NCBI GenBank assembly: GCA_037501455.1
Contig: CM074863.1
Coordinates: 12,520,001 to 12,584,000, forward strand
DNA: 64,000 nt
Reading direction: 5' to 3'
From: Lantana camara
Lineage: Eukaryota; Streptophyta; Magnoliopsida; Lamiales; Verbenaceae
Shown here one piece after another: positions 27,150 to 40,372 of the stretch; the stretch's first letter is position 1, and the number at the start of each line of letters is the position of its first letter. A program made the translations under genes and the position numbers. The notes under the pieces are model-generated. The model was not told where the DNA came from. It ran no database searches and saw nothing but the letters and a program-made list of their open reading frames with translations.

Positions 27150-28985
27150 GCCTTTTGCGGACGACTTAATATTGGGAGTCAAACCTATCGTGGATGGAGC
27201 AAAGTGCATTAAAAGTGTGGTTGAGATGTTTTGCAAGGAGTTGGGCCTCAAATTAAACTTATGCAAATCACATGTGTTGTTTGCACCTTACGCGACAAAT
27301 GATTTAAAACAGTAGGTTAGTAGAATTCTGGGCATGGAAAATACATATAACTTAAGGAACTATTTGGGGGGTGCAAATGAACTTTAGTTGTAATTATAAT
27401 GAGCATTTCCCGATTGTGATTAATAGAGTCGAAAAGCATCTCTTGGGATAGAAAGCCAAAATGACAAATATTTATTGACGAATGACACTTATTAAGTCCA
27501 TCACGATCTCGATCTCCATCAACCACATGCACACAAATTGGCTCCCTAATCAGATGTACGATAAACTTGATCCACTCAAGCACAACTTTCTTTAGGCGAT
27601 TAATATAACAAGGAACGAACCCATCTTGTAGAGTGAAAGAAGGTGACTGCAAAGAAGTAAGAATGTGCATTGGGTTTTAGAGAAGCCCAAAAGAAAATAT
27701 AGTGATGCTAGCTAAAACGGGATGAAGAATGTTTAACAAGGAGATGGCGTTATACATCAAAAAAATATTTAAAAAGGGATAACATTCTTGATCGAATATA
27801 AGCCTCGACTTATGGGTTTCCCGAGCATGGAAGGGGATAGTTAAAAACACTTGGATGGTGGAACCATTTTGAAAATGGAGGATTGGGAACGGTGAAGGGA
27901 CATCTTTATGGAATGATAGATGGTTATCACAAGGCAAACTGACGGACATCTTTGGAGATAACATTCATGAGGAGGATAAAGATCTTATGGAATGTAATCT
28001 CATTGGAAAAGATAAAAATTGAAACCTAAATAAGTTGAAAACATCACCGTCCAAAGAGGTGGTGAATGAGGAACTTAGTGTCCTAACGTGTTGCATGATA
28101 ATGGAGATAAGAGAGAATGAATTGTGTCAACTAAAGATAAATTCTCCTATAAAATGACTATACTCTACTTATGGCGTCGGATGAGACATGCAAGAAAAAA
28201 CTTTAAATGAATTTGAAAATTACCTTACCCCAAAAATTCAAGATTTTCCTGTGGCTTTGCCAATATGATAGCTTGCTTACAAATGTATTGGAGTATGATA
28301 GAAAATTTAGGGAAAACTTGCGAGTGTCAGATGGGCTCAAAGTGAGCTTTAGTAGCAAAATACTGAGTAATATGTTGCTAAAATATCCTGGGTGGGTCGT
28401 GTTGATCTTGACGCTCTAAAATTTTTGGAAAACATGGAACCGATGGAGCTATCAAAATGTTATGAAGCTTAGAAATGTTGTTATTCGCCACATAAAAGAG
28501 TTATCTACGACCTTAGTAATAATCAATAAGGACACAAAACACAGGCAAAAGAAAATCTGCACTTAGTTGTCGTGAAATAAATTCGAGAAGTGATGGATAA
28601 AACTAAAATCGGATTGAAGCTTTTATAACTACACCAATAGGGGCGTCATTCGAGATGGCAATTGGAGATGAATGCTAGGATATATATGTTATGAATCTTG
28701 GTATAGTTTCAATAATGTAGCAAAGTTATTGAACTTACCTAAAGAATTAAAACTAACTTTGGAGAGATACTTTTCAAAAATTAATGTGGAGATTGATTTG
28801 GAGACGGCTGTTAAATGAATAACAATGAAAGATACTCAAAAACAACTAATGAGAAATGTAATATTTGATTGGCGAAGGTTACTCCAAAGATTTTGAGAAA
28901 CTTTGATTAAATAAATCTCGAGAGAAAGAAACATGATGATGGATAAATTGGCGAGGATAGGTCATAAGGTTCAAGATGGTTATTG
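27150..28985 (+). pseudogene. LINE reverse transcriptase C-terminal region, copy 1, heavily decayed
   Basis: Plus-strand translation at 27150-27310 gives SHLPFADDLILGVKP and ELGLKLNLCKSHVLF, the FADD catalytic block and the following segment of plant LINE reverse transcriptases. Downstream come fragments of the thumb and the zinc-binding (zf-RVT) region (LPQKFKIFLWLCQYDSLLTN) and of the RNase H domain, with many stops. From about 27770 this copy is repeated in tandem by the next feature. Confidence 0.78.
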
Positions 28986-30310
28986 CTGCTAGGATGTTCT
29001 CATTCTTGAACATAAGCTTCCACTTATGGCTTCCCGAGCATGCAAGGGGATAGTTAGAACCAGTTGAATGGACGTCTCTATGGATTGATAGATGGTTATC
29101 ACAAGCAAACTAGCGGACATCTTTGGAGCTAAGATTCATGAGAAGGATAAAGATCTGATGGTATGTAATCCATTGCACAAATAAAAATTGAAACTTACAT
29201 AAGTTGAAAACGTTATTGCCTAAGGAGGTGGTGGATGAGATACTTAATGTCCTAATTGCATTGCATGATAACGGAGATAAGAGAGTTTTGATTGGGTCAA
29301 CTAACGACAAATTGTCCTATAAATCGGTTATAGTCTACTTATGGTGTCGGATGAGACATGGGAGAAAAATTGGAAATGAATTTGAAAATTACTTTGTCCC
29401 TAAAAGTTTAAGATTTTCTTGTGGCTTGCTAACATGATAGCTTGCTCATGAATGTACTGAAATATGACAGAAAATTTAGAAAAAGTGATGTATGTACACG
29501 CTGCTATATAGGACATGAATATGTGGACCACATGCTCAGAAGTTGTCCATTCGCACTTCGGGTGTCAGACAAGATTATTGATGCACAAACTGAACGAAAT
29601 TTCCATGGCATGCGAGTGTCGAACGGTCTCAAAGAGAGCTTTTATAACAAAATTCAGAGTAATATGTTATCTGATTATCATGCGTGGATTGTCTTGATCT
29701 TGACACTTTAAAATCTTTGAAAAATATGGAACCAATGGAGCTATCAAAATGTTATGAAACTTAGAAGTTCCACTCTTCGTCACATAAAAGAGTTAATGAA
29801 ACCTCAACACTAATCAGTGTGGACAAAAAATACAGATAAAAGAAAAATATGCACTGAGTTATCATGGAATAAACTCGAGAAAAGATTGGTGAAACTAAAC
29901 TCTGAGGTGAGCTTTTATAACCAGGGGAATCATTTGAGATGACAGGGGCGTCATTCTAGATGACAGCTGAATATGGGTGTTAGGATACGCTATGGATCTT
30001 AGTAGAGTTTAAATAATATAGTGGAGTTATTGAGCTTACGCGGAGTATTAACACTAACTTGGGAAAGACACTTTTCGATGACTAAAGTGGGTATTGATTC
30101 GAAGATGGTCATGAAATGGATAACAATGAAGGATATTGAAATGGAACAAATGAGAAATGTAATTTAATTGATAAAGTTTACTCCAAAGGCCATACGAAAC
30201 TTGAATTAAATAAATCTCTAGAAAAAGAAACATGATGACCGATAAACTGATGAGAATAGGTCATAAGTTTCAAGATGATTACTACGTTTAGGATGCTCCA
30301 CCGGCAAAAT
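28985..30310 (+). pseudogene. LINE 3' region, copy 2, tandem duplicate
   Basis: The CCGAGCATG-AAGGGGATAGTT block occurs at 27821 and 29034, giving a 1213-bp period, and similarity continues to the RNase H end (AATAGGTCATAAG-TTCAAGAT). Copy 2 keeps a clearer zinc-binding segment, CTRCYIGHEYVDHMLRSC, typical of zf-RVT. Copy 1 has lost this stretch. Frames are broken throughout. Confidence 0.78.
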
Positions 30311-30692
30311 TGGGTGATCTTTTAGGTTTTGTTCTATAATTTTTACATGTCTCATCATTTTATTAAATATATTTGAAAGTTATAAACTATTACTTATGCT
30401 TAAAAGCTAGAATTATTTGGCCAAATTACTATACACTTAAATATATATATTTTTATATAATAACAAAATTTCAAATATTTTTATTGCTTATTTATTTGGA
30501 TGTTCTCTACTTCGAATTTCTACTTATCGTAGATGATTTGAAAGAGAAATTTCATATAAATATTTTTGTATGTGTATATTTATTTAATCAAAATAAATAT
30601 TTTTATTATCTTAATTTATTCAATAAATATAATAGCTAAATTTATTTTAAAAAATTAAATGATAAACGTGCAACGCACGTTCACCTCACTAG

Positions 30693-31728
30693 CTTTTTAA
30701 AAAGGGCAAAAAAAAGCTAACAGATGCTTAAATCTTCCGCAAAACAATCAGAAACTGAATTAGGGAGCACAGAGTCTCTATAGGCCATAACAAGTATTAA
30801 GATTTAAGAGCTAAGTGAGGGAGAGAGTGCTTTGCATCATTGCCTTTCACAACTCTTGAAAAAATAGGACACATCCGAAACATGGGAAAATATCTCTCGA
30901 ATGCCGCTTATAATATTCCACCAATGTTCGACCAATTGAAGCTTAGTGACTAAGTTCAGGCAATCAATTAAGAGGACATTTTGGATATTTACGAGTAAAT
31001 ACTAAATAGAGCTATTTAAAGGGTTACCTAAGGAAAGAAAAAATAGTAATAATAAAAGCAAGGCATCAACACCTATCACTCTCACAAACACACTCCAAAC
31101 CGGGTTCATGCAGAGTGGAAACTAGCACAAACCGGTACTAAATTTATTTGTCCGTATACGGTCAAAATTAGAAGAAATGAACAATACATTTAATGTGTGT
31201 AACTAAATTACAAAAAAGATGAAATATATAATAGAGATAAAAAATTCAATCCTGATTACATAACCTAGCTATTTTTCACAATGAGGGACTGGAGCATCGG
31301 CATCCAGTATCCCATGTTAGAATTCTCCATATACTTATGATTGTTTTATTTATTTGTGATCTGTTTGCCAGCTTTGTGGTTGATGGAACAAACCAAACCC
31401 CACATACAGGCTTTGGTGCCCCCTTAGTCAAAATTTCGGTGCCTCTTTCCTGGCGAAGCATAAAAGATTCCCCATAATTTGGGTCCTATGCTATATTTCT
31501 AATTTCTAAATCACCTTTTTCTCTCCGTTTTCCTCTTTTCACATTTCACTGTCTTTTCTGCCAGAAAACAGGCATAGAGCACAGCATTTTCACACCTTTT
31601 CTAGTTTTTACCATCCCAATACCCTGACCATCACTCATTACCATTTCCACTATCAACCAGCAACAGATTCAGACCTTCACAAGTTCAAGGAAGAAAATAA
31701 AGGCAAAGACAGAAACCTCCCACGGGAA
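30693..31728. other. Spacer and presumed 5' flank of the HVA22-like gene
   Basis: No gene was seen. The last 250 bases before the ATG are C- and T-rich (TTTTCTCTCCGTTTTCCTC near 31508), consistent with a plant 5' leader. No unambiguous TATA box can be chosen. Confidence 0.5.
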
Positions 31729-32733
31729 ATGGGCTCCGGAGATAATGTCTTTACTGTTGTGGCAAAGAACATTGATGTTCTTGCTATGTAAGTATCATTA
31801 TTTTCGTTAGTTTCGTAATTAATATTGTTCCTCATTGTGAAGTTCATAACTTGGTTGGATTTTTTGTGTTGATCTCTCTCATCAGGCCTCTGGTTTCTCT
31901 TGTATACCCTCTGTAAGTAGTACTGTTTTTGTAACAATCTTGAGGTTAAAAAATGCATACATTATTATAGACTCAAGTGTAGCTTATAACTTGCGACACT
32001 CTTACAGGTACTGCTCCGTGAAGGCCATCGAGACTAAATCCAGGGAAGATGATCACCAATGGCTGACTTATTGGGTTCTTTACTCCCTCATCACCTTATT
32101 CGAGCTCACATTCGCCAAAATACTCGAATGGTAATTGTTTCTTTTCAATCAAAATTTCAAATGCATACACATAATTTGTTGAAATTATGAATTATCCAGG
32201 TTTCCGATTTGGTCTTACGCGAAGCTGATAGGCGTGTGCTGGTTAGTGCTGCCATACTTCAACGGAGCATCATATGTTTACCAGCATTTCATCAGGCCAT
32301 TCTACAGAAACCCACAGGTTAAACTGTGGTACGTTCCCAGGAAAAAGGACATCTTCAGCAAACCTGACGACGTTCTCTCTGCTGCTGAGAAATACATTGA
32401 AGAAAACGGACCCGAAGCTTTTGAAAGGCTCATTGCAAGGGTAAATTCTTAATTTTACATCAAACCCACCCCATCCCCTTTACAAATTGTTGAAATTTGT
32501 AGTGTGATTAAAAATCTGGTTAATTACATTTTGCACCCCTGCACTACAAAATGTACAAACATTTCAGACCCTAATGCATAGCCTAGGGGTGCAAAGTGTA
32601 ATTTACTACCCTAACATTATGTATTTTCTTGAACTTATGCTATAATGTCATGGTGGTGGTGGTGTAGGCTGATAGAGAAGCAAGAACCAGGCGAAGCAGC
32701 TACACAATCTTCCATGATGATTATCAGTACTGA
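31729..32733 (+). CDS. HVA22-like protein (TB2/DP1 family)
   Basis: Five exons join in frame with GT-AG borders: 31729-31787, 31886-31912, 32008-32130, 32200-32440 and 32668-32733, giving 171 residues. The TB2/DP1/HVA22 domain spans about residues 18-120: LVSLVYPLYCSVKAIE, then DDHQWLTYWVLYSLITLFE, then FPIWSYAKLIGVCWLVLPYF and GASYVYQHFIRPF. These are the diagnostic blocks of the family, including hydrophobic hairpins that insert in the ER membrane. HVA22 proteins are plant relatives of REEP/Yop1 that shape ER and Golgi membranes; several are induced by ABA and drought. The 27-nt second exon is typical of this family. The ATG lies in AAATGG context and is the only one that leads into the conserved frame. 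Intron 4 contains a small inverted-repeat element. Subfamily (a-k) was not assigned. Confidence 0.93.
32519..32606. mobile_element. Mini inverted-repeat element in HVA22-like intron 4
   Basis: The ends read GTTAATTACATTTTGCACCC and, reverse-complemented, GTAAATTACACTTTGCACCC. This is a 22-bp inverted repeat around a 45-bp centre. It lies between exons 4 and 5 and does not touch splice sites. No clear target duplication. Confidence 0.55.
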
Positions 32734-35700
32734 TTTGGTTCTTTTCTTTGATCTGTTTTTATGTGTGGCTATGTGTATTGAACCTAGTGCTGTTTGTTGG
32801 GGAGTACTTGTGTAGAGGACTTGTGTGCCTTTCTAAGCTGACATTACTAATTTCCTAATGTATGTTTCCCTGTTTTCTGCTTGTGTTTTTCAATGGAGTT
32901 TCTCATGTTATTCTTCTCCAATCGAGATTATCATTGGTTTAAATGGTCTTGAAACAAAACGGATCCATTTGAGAAGCTTGGGTATGAATCGGACCCTTAA
33001 ATTTCCATGGCGTTACAGCCTTACAGGCTGAGTATTGACAATTGATAGCACTGAGTATAGCTGACAGTCCGACACATACTAATGTCCAATTAAGTCAATA
33101 GAATTCAGTTGGAGAAGATGATAGATATATTAAGGTTTTATAATATATATCTATTAATTATTTCATTTAATTGTGTAAATTTAATACTTTACTAAATAAA
33201 TTCTTGATTTAATATTAATTAAAATTTCCATTTGTGAAAAAATAAAAATAAAAAAAAATCGATGTAAGTTTAGTATAGGTATGTAATATTATTGAAGGAA
33301 TTCAAGGATAATTTTGTGGAGAAATACGATAAAAGTCAATAATTGTTTATTTTTTTCTTTTCTGGGGAAACAAGTTCTTTGAATTGATAATTTGTAGGGT
33401 TTTTGTTAATCAAACAAAATTTAGAGGGTTTTGAGTGATTTTCCTTTTTTTCTTGCCAGTCAGTCTCAAGATCATAAAGCAAGTTATTAAAGTAGCATCT
33501 TTATTTATGATATGGTCGTTTATGGAACCCATGTTGTCGTGATGGTTGACAGGCAGTCATGACTTCAAATTAAAAACTATTACTTCCTTCTTGTACTCTT
33601 TCATGAATCCTTTGTTTCTTATTTGGTGGTTGAGATGATTCTTAGGAAAGTATATTAATCAATGAGATCAATATAGGGACGAACTCTTAGTAATAAATAT
33701 ATACATTTGTGAATAGATAAATTATGAATATTGAATCTCATTAAAATTAAGAGAAAAACCCTCTTAAAATAATATTTTCAATGCAAAAAACAATAATTCT
33801 TTCGAGAAAGAAAGACGCGAACTTGATAAATTAATCACGCATCACTAATAAATCATATAAGGAGATGCGAATTAATATGAATTATGTCCCGATTTGGAGT
33901 TGAATTCAGAAAATTAATATTGCGAACTTTTATCAAGCCCAAACTAAGCGCATGTTGTTTTACAAAACAATGTATATAAAGCTAGCTAGCTATTACAAAT
34001 GAGACAAGTGACTAATATTCGAGACACACTTCTGTATATTCGTTTATTTATATTAAATTCTTTAAAAATATATTTCAATTCCCATAAATTATAATGTCTT
34101 TTTGGAGGATTTTCCACCAAAAAAAAAAAAGACGATACATTTTGCCCAATCCCATTCTTGTTAGCTTATTTAGCTTAACAAGCCCATTTTCATTTTGACT
34201 AAGGCCTAAGTTTGCCATGATCAAATGTAAGAGTAAGAGCTCAATTAAAATAACAAGTCCAAGTTAGACCTTTATAATTTTAGAGTTTGCCATTTTCTTT
34301 TCTTTTATTTTCTTTTTTGATGAGCTATTGTTGAATTGTAGCATTCGCACCATAAGAATAAGTGTATTATAAAATAAAATTTGTCATAAAACATAAGTTA
34401 CAATGAATTTATTATTTAAGATTTATTACATCCGAATATCTCATTCCATATGAATATTAAATTTTACTTCATTTTTTGCTTATCATTGACTACAAAATTA
34501 TCGAAACTCAATCAAATCTAACCGACTCCAACCTAAATAACATAAAGGTCGGTTTTACATTTTGCCCTCAATAATATAACCTTTTAAAATTAATCAAAGA
34601 ATTTTCTTTTACAAGAATTATGATAGAGTGTATCTACAAATTAAACCTCGAAGGAGAAGGACCAATACGGCAATACCCTTACAAGTAAGTTAGAATTCTA
34701 TTATCATTTGACATGTTATACTGCACCAATTTTAGACTATCATTTTAGACATACAATAACGTAGTTGGAAATCAAAGAAAGTAAGCTTATATGAGAAAAA
34801 TAATAAAAGGAAAGTAAGGCTAAACATAGAATGGGGGAACAAAGTGTAATTTCTCTAATTCCTTTTGGGACAATATATATCTTGCTTTTGGCTTTATTTG
34901 TCAAAAAACAAAATAAAGGGAATTCAAGAAAATGACAAAAGTGCAACAATCCCAATCATCCTCAGATACAAACTGAGAGTTTCAGTTGATGACATGGCAC
35001 TTCCCCTGAAATGCAGGAATATTGAGAAATAGAAATTGCATCTGGAGAGAGAAACCAAACGAATTGGAATACAGAAATTTGCAGAAAGTTTTTGCTAGCA
35101 CGTTTGAGGGGTCTCACCCTGGAAATTTCAACCCTTTTCCAAATCCCATAACTCCTCAACAACAAAAAACCCTTTTGATTTCGAGAATTGGATTTCGTTT
35201 GTGGAAGATAAAATTTTCCTTCTTTTTGGGTCCCAAGATTAGATTTTTGGGGTCAGATTGAAAGAAAAAGAAAGGAAGAAAAAGAAGAAAAGAACCCACT
35301 TTTTTGTCCTCAATGTCGTCACCATTTCCGAGAATCTGTTGAATTTCTGATAGAAATTGGTGAATGAAATCATTTGTTTTCTGAGGGTTCGGATTTTCGC
35401 CGAGGCTTTGCATGGCTGCAAATTATAGTCAGGAAAAAAGATAATCTTTCGGGATTAAAGATTATATCTTGACGAGTGGTGCAGCCGTTCCAGAGCTGAA
35501 AATTTCTTTTTCTTGTTTGCATTTAGTGAATCTTTCATGAACGAATAAAAGTGTGAAGAGGGCTGCAATTCCTTCTTCAGCAAAGAAGTTGGGTTTTCTT
35601 GATTTTTGAGGGCCTCCATTTGGGGATTTGAAAATGGGGTAGATTTAATAAACAAACTTTGAAAATTTTGATTTTTTTTTATATTTTTGTTAAGAGCTTG

Positions 35701-35805
35701 TGGTATATGGAGCAGAATAGGAGGGAGGAAACATCATTTTTTGATAATTAAAATGGGTTTTGGGTTAATTGGTGAGCTTTTGCAACTCGTTATATTGCAA
35801 CGTGA
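32734..35805. other. Spacer and 5' leader of the PRAF gene
   Basis: No gene was seen between the HVA22-like stop and the PRAF ATG. From about 34950 the sequence is less AT-rich and reads like a long 5' leader of the PRAF gene with several short upstream ORFs. The leader could contain an intron, but I cannot place it. 33000-34900 is AT-rich with no recognised element. Confidence 0.45.
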
Positions 35806-38800
35806 ATGGCTGATTTCCAGGCGCCTAGTCTCGTGGACAGAGACATTGACCAGGTGTGTGTTCTCTTGGTTTAACTACTTTGTGAGAATTTGATTTAGGA
35901 AATGATATAACCTTAATGGAAATTTGCAGAAATTTGAGTTCAAATATGTTCTAAATTACCAAAATCCTCTCTTTCAGGCCATTAAATCCCTCAAGAAAGG
36001 GGCACACTTGCTGAAGTATGGGAGGAGAGGGAAGCCCAAGTTTTGCCCTTTTAGACTTTCCTCTGTGAGTTCTTTTCCATGAATTCATTTTAAATACTTT
36101 AATTTCAGTTTCTAGTTTGAAGCTAATTGTGGTTTAAATATCAGGATGAGTCTACTTTAGTATGGTATTACGGGAAAGATGAGAAGCAACTCGAGCTGCG
36201 TCAAGTTACCAGGATAGTTCCCGGGCAGAGGACTGTAAGTATGACATATGGTTTCTCCCATTATGCCGAAGTTTGATTTCCTCTTACAATTTGTTTTCCA
36301 TATTGCAGAGCAGAATTTGTTTGTTTAACTAACATCAATAGTTATGTTTTCCAATTGAAATTGTTTTGAGTTTCGGTTTTCTGATATGATATACTTTTTT
36401 CTCCCGGCAGTCAGTATTCCAGCGTTACCCTCGGCCTGAAAAGGAATATCAATCATTTTCTCTTATATACAATGACAGATCCTTGGATTTGGTGAGTTTC
36501 TGATCTTTCTCTTATGTGAAGTAAAAAACTTGCATTGTTCGACTTCTAGACATTCCATTCTTGATTTCTGAAAATTCTAACAGATCTGTAAGGACAAGGA
36601 TGAAGCTGAGGTTTGGTTTACTGGTTTAAAAGCTCTACTTTCACATGGTGGTTATAAAAAACTAAGAAGTGAGTCAAGGGTGGTCGGATCTGTATTGTCA
36701 GATAGTCCACGCTGTCGGAGGGTTACCCCATCGAGTTTATGTGTGAGTATTTTTCTGCTTTTAGAAGCCAGAAGCACCTACTTTTTACTATTTTTAAATC
36801 TTGTTTTTAGACATTGTTATGCAATTACTTCCCACTTTTACTAATCCAGCTTTTTTACAACGCTAGCTTCTCTGACAGCAGAAGTTTCTGCAAACATCCT
36901 ATATCTTATTAGCAATATATAAGTTCCTGTTCTTTTCCATTATCTGAAAACTCTCCCTTCCCTTTTGACTAATTCAGTTTCATCCGGATGAGGAAGATAT
37001 CCCCCACCCTGACAATGCTTCTCAGAGGAGATTGGGAAAAGCGTTTTCTGACATTATATCGTACACAGCCCCACCATCCAAAACTTCTCCATTAGCAGAG
37101 TCTGCCGGACATTCTCCCACTTCTCACCTAGTTGAAAGCTCAAACAGCCGACCTTCTGGAGCCGAGACAACATTCCGCGTGAGCCTATCTAGTGCTCTAA
37201 GTTCATCGAGTCAAGGTTCTTTCAACGAGGATTTCGACAACTTGGGCGATGTTTTCATATTTGGAGAAGGAACCGGCAATGGAGTTATTGGAGGCGGTCT
37301 TGTTAAGGTTGAGCGGGCGTCTAAAGTCAAAATTGACGCCCTATTACCCAAAGCTTTGGAGTCAACAGTTGTTCTTGATGTGCACAACATTGCCTGTGGT
37401 GGGAAACATGCAGCCTTGGTCACGAAGCAAGGGGAAATTTTCAGTTGGGGCGAAGAGGCTGGAGGGAGGCTCGGACATGGAGTGGAATCGGATGTTTCCC
37501 ATCCAAAGCTCATTGAAAGTTTAAGTGGGAAGAGTATAGAAATGGTGGCGTGTGGTGAGTATCACACTTGTGCTGTCACAGTTTCTGGTGATCTTTATTC
37601 TTGGGGCGACGGTTCCCTCAACTGTGGTTTGCTCGGCCACGAGAGTGAGGCCAGTCATTGGATCCCCAAGAAGGTGTGTGGGCCAATCGAGGGTTTACAC
37701 GTGTCGTTCGTCTCTTGTGGGCCCTGGCACACGGCATTGCTGACGTCAGCTGGTCGGCTGTTTACTTTTGGGGACGGAAGTTTTGGTGCTCTCGGACATG
37801 GAGACCGATGTGGGACTCGTGTTCCGAGGGAAGTGGAGGGCTTGGAGGGACTACGGACTTTGAAGGTCGCTTGTGGGGTGTGGCACACTGCAGCACTTGT
37901 CGAGGTGGTTCCTGAAGCTTCCGATGATTCGGAAAAATCGGGGCAAATTTCAGGTGGGAAGGTGTTCACGTGGGGCGATGGCGATCGAGGACGATTAGGG
38001 CACGGTGATAATATTTCAAGATTGGTCCCCGAATGCATTGCTTCTTTAGCAGAGGAAAGATTCTCCCATGTGGCATGCGGGATCTACCTCACCGTTGCTT
38101 TGACCACTTCAGGACGAGTGTACATGATGGGAAGTACTAATACCGTTCAAGAAATCGACAAAAAAAATCCAGTTTGTGTTGGTGGTAATATTGCAGACAG
38201 TTTTGTGGAAGTGATAGCGTGTGGGGCCCACCATGTGGCGGTTCTGACTTCGAAAGCAGAAGTCTACACTTGGGGTAAAGGCACGAATGGGCAGTTAGGG
38301 CACGGTGACAATGACGACCGAAGCACCCCTACGCTCGTCGGCTTCTTGAAGGATAAGCAAGTGAAAAGCATCACGTGTGGCTCGAATTACACTGCTGTCA
38401 TATGCCCTCATAAATGGATGTCAAGTGCTGACAATTCGGTCTGTTCCGGCTGTCACAACCCTTTCAATTTCATAAGGAAACGACACAACTGTTATAACTG
38501 CGGCCTTGTTTTCTGTAAAGCATGCAGCAATAGGAAGTCCCTTAAAGCCTCTTTAGCTCCCAGCATGAACAAGCCGTACCGTGTTTGTGATGATTGTTTC
38601 AACAAATTGCAGAAGATTCCAGAATCTCCATCCGTCGTACAGCTTCCTACTGTTAGGAGCAACAATTTGTGTGAAAAGGAGAGTGTTATTCCTCGTTTCA
38701 TTTCAAGACTCTCGTCCGTGGAGTCGTTCAAGTCTGACAGAAGTAGTTCCGCATTTAATGTGAGGTTTGAAGGAAATGAGAGTCGTGGCTTCCCTGGTAA

Positions 38801-40372
38801 TCTTCAGAGGCCTAGCAGTTGTTCTAAATCAATGGAATGTTCTTCTTCGCCGAGTTCGATGTTGTTTTCTGGTCCTGATTCTAGAATGTTTCCGAGGACG
38901 CCATCACCGTTGCGTATGTCAGAAGCAAATCAAGATGATATAAGGAGCAGTAATGATAGCCTAAGCCAGGAGGCGAAGAGTTTAAGAGCACAGGTAAACA
39001 TACAAACATTGGTTGCTTTGTGATACATGTATCTGTTATTATTTTCGTTTATGATTTTATTTGTTAAATTCGTTATGATTTTACTCGTTAAAGTCTTGCA
39101 AACTCTTGCATGACTTCTATAGTATAAAATTGTACCATTTGTTTGTATAATGGAGGGTGACGATTTGTATGTAATTGTTTCTTGGAATAAAAGGTTCTGA
39201 TTCTAATGCAAATTAAATGATGCTGTCTTTAGGTGGAAAAACTTACTAGCAAATCCCAACTTCTGGAAGCTGAACTGGAAAGAAAATCGAAGCAACTGAA
39301 GGAGGCGACTGCACGGGCAGCAGACGAAGCTGAAAAAAGCAAATCTGCAAAAGAAGTGATCAAGTCTCTCACTGCTCAGGTTCGTCTCCCCTTCTAATTT
39401 TCGATTTTTTATAGCTATGTATCTGAAATACATATCATTATAGAAATCGAAGGATTGATTAATAAACAGAAAGAAATATGAAAATTAAAAGTCTGCATCC
39501 ATGGGATAAGGGTTGATAAGTAAAATGTTTTTTGAAGTTAAGGTTATCGATTATTTTATCTATTAAATACAAGAGTGATGATATCATGGATTTTGTAATA
39601 TCTGACAGTTGAAGGAGATAGCTGAAAAAGTGGCAGAAGAGCAAGTTATCGATAGTAACGAAGAAATTACAAGCGGTGATAGTAACGAAGATATTGCAAG
39701 CGGTGATACTAACGGGAGCGATGCCAGAAGCACAATCTCTTTCAAGAGCGAGTCTAATTTTACTCCACCCCTACCTAATAGAACAAAGCCAAACTCAGGG
39801 AGCAATATGACAAGCTCAATCTCTTTTAGGAAGGAGTCTAATTGTCCTCCACCACTACCAAATGGAACAAAGTCAAACTCGGGAAGCAATATGACAACCT
39901 CAATCTCTTTTAAGAACGAGTCTAATTGTCCTCCACCACTACCAAATGGGAAGCCAAAATCAGAGAGAATCGTACAAGACGAGCCCGGTGTGTACCTCAC
40001 TCTTGTCTCCTTACCAAACGGTGTCAATGAACTAAGACGTGTTCGTTTCAGGTAACATTTCTCTAGGCCTCTAGTATCAAAGAATTCTAAACTGGTGACT
40101 AATGTGATCAAGGAAATAAGAACAAACTAATGCATGAATTCAAATGTAATGTTAGGAAAACGGGGCCTCTAAATTATATTTATTTCTTGATAGATAACTA
40201 AGGGATATCAAAAAGTATTTATGAAGTGTAGCTTGACAAGTTTGCATCTGACAAACAGTTTTATGTGGTCTTAAACAGTAGGAAGCGTTTCACAGAGGAT
40301 CAAGCGGAGAAATGGTGGGCAGAAAACGGGGACAGAGTATGCGAAAGACACGATGTCAAAATTTTGCAGTAG
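35806..40372 (+). CDS. PH, RCC1-repeat, FYVE and BRX domain protein (PRAF family)
   Basis: Nine exons join in frame: 35806-35853, 35978-36064, 36145-36234, 36411-36491, 36584-36742, 36978-38993, 39233-39379, 39609-40051 and 40279-40372. Together they encode 1054 residues, close to Arabidopsis PRAF1. Order: PH domain (about 17-130, GAHLLKYGRRGKPKFCPFRL, VWFTGLKALLS); Ser-rich linker; seven RCC1-like repeats (about 245-625, e.g. GEYHTCAVTVSGDLYSWGDG); FYVE finger (about 630-695) with RKRHNCYNCG in place of RRHHCRNCG, the plant PRAF variant; coiled coil in exon 7; and a C-terminal BRX domain (RKRFTEDQAEKWWAENGDRV). PRAF proteins bind phosphoinositides, act on small GTPases as exchange-factor-like proteins and recruit polarity partners at the plasma membrane. 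The start codon opens MADFQAPSLVDRDIDQ, matching family N-termini. Exon 8 contains a 28-residue tandem repeat. Confidence 0.95.
39735..39956 (+). repeat. 84-bp in-frame repeat in PRAF exon 8
   Basis: The motif ISFKxESNxxPPLPN followed by KxNSGSNMT recurs with codons at 39735, 39819 and 39903, exactly 84 bp (28 residues) apart. The third copy is partial. It sits in the low-complexity linker between the coiled coil and the BRX domain and keeps the frame open. Confidence 0.9.

Larger units (their letters stand above)
24393..30692 (+). mobile_element. Putative non-autonomous Helitron, 6.3 kb
   Basis: The left end reads TCTATATATCTTATAAAAGC, a typical plant Helitron 5' terminus. The right end has a perfect 6-bp stem, ACGTGC-AAC-GCACGT (30666-30680), then 8 nt, then CTAG (30689-30692), the expected 3' structure. 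The flanking bases (T on the left, C on the right) do not fit the A/T target rule, so either they mutated or the two ends belong to different copies. Inside are a 515-bp tandem repeat and LINE-derived sequence; no Helitron protein is encoded. Confidence 0.5.

Noticed and set aside
37211..38038. Minus-strand open frames across PRAF exon 6
   Set aside because: They lie opposite the well-conserved RCC1 coding frame and have no recognisable domain.
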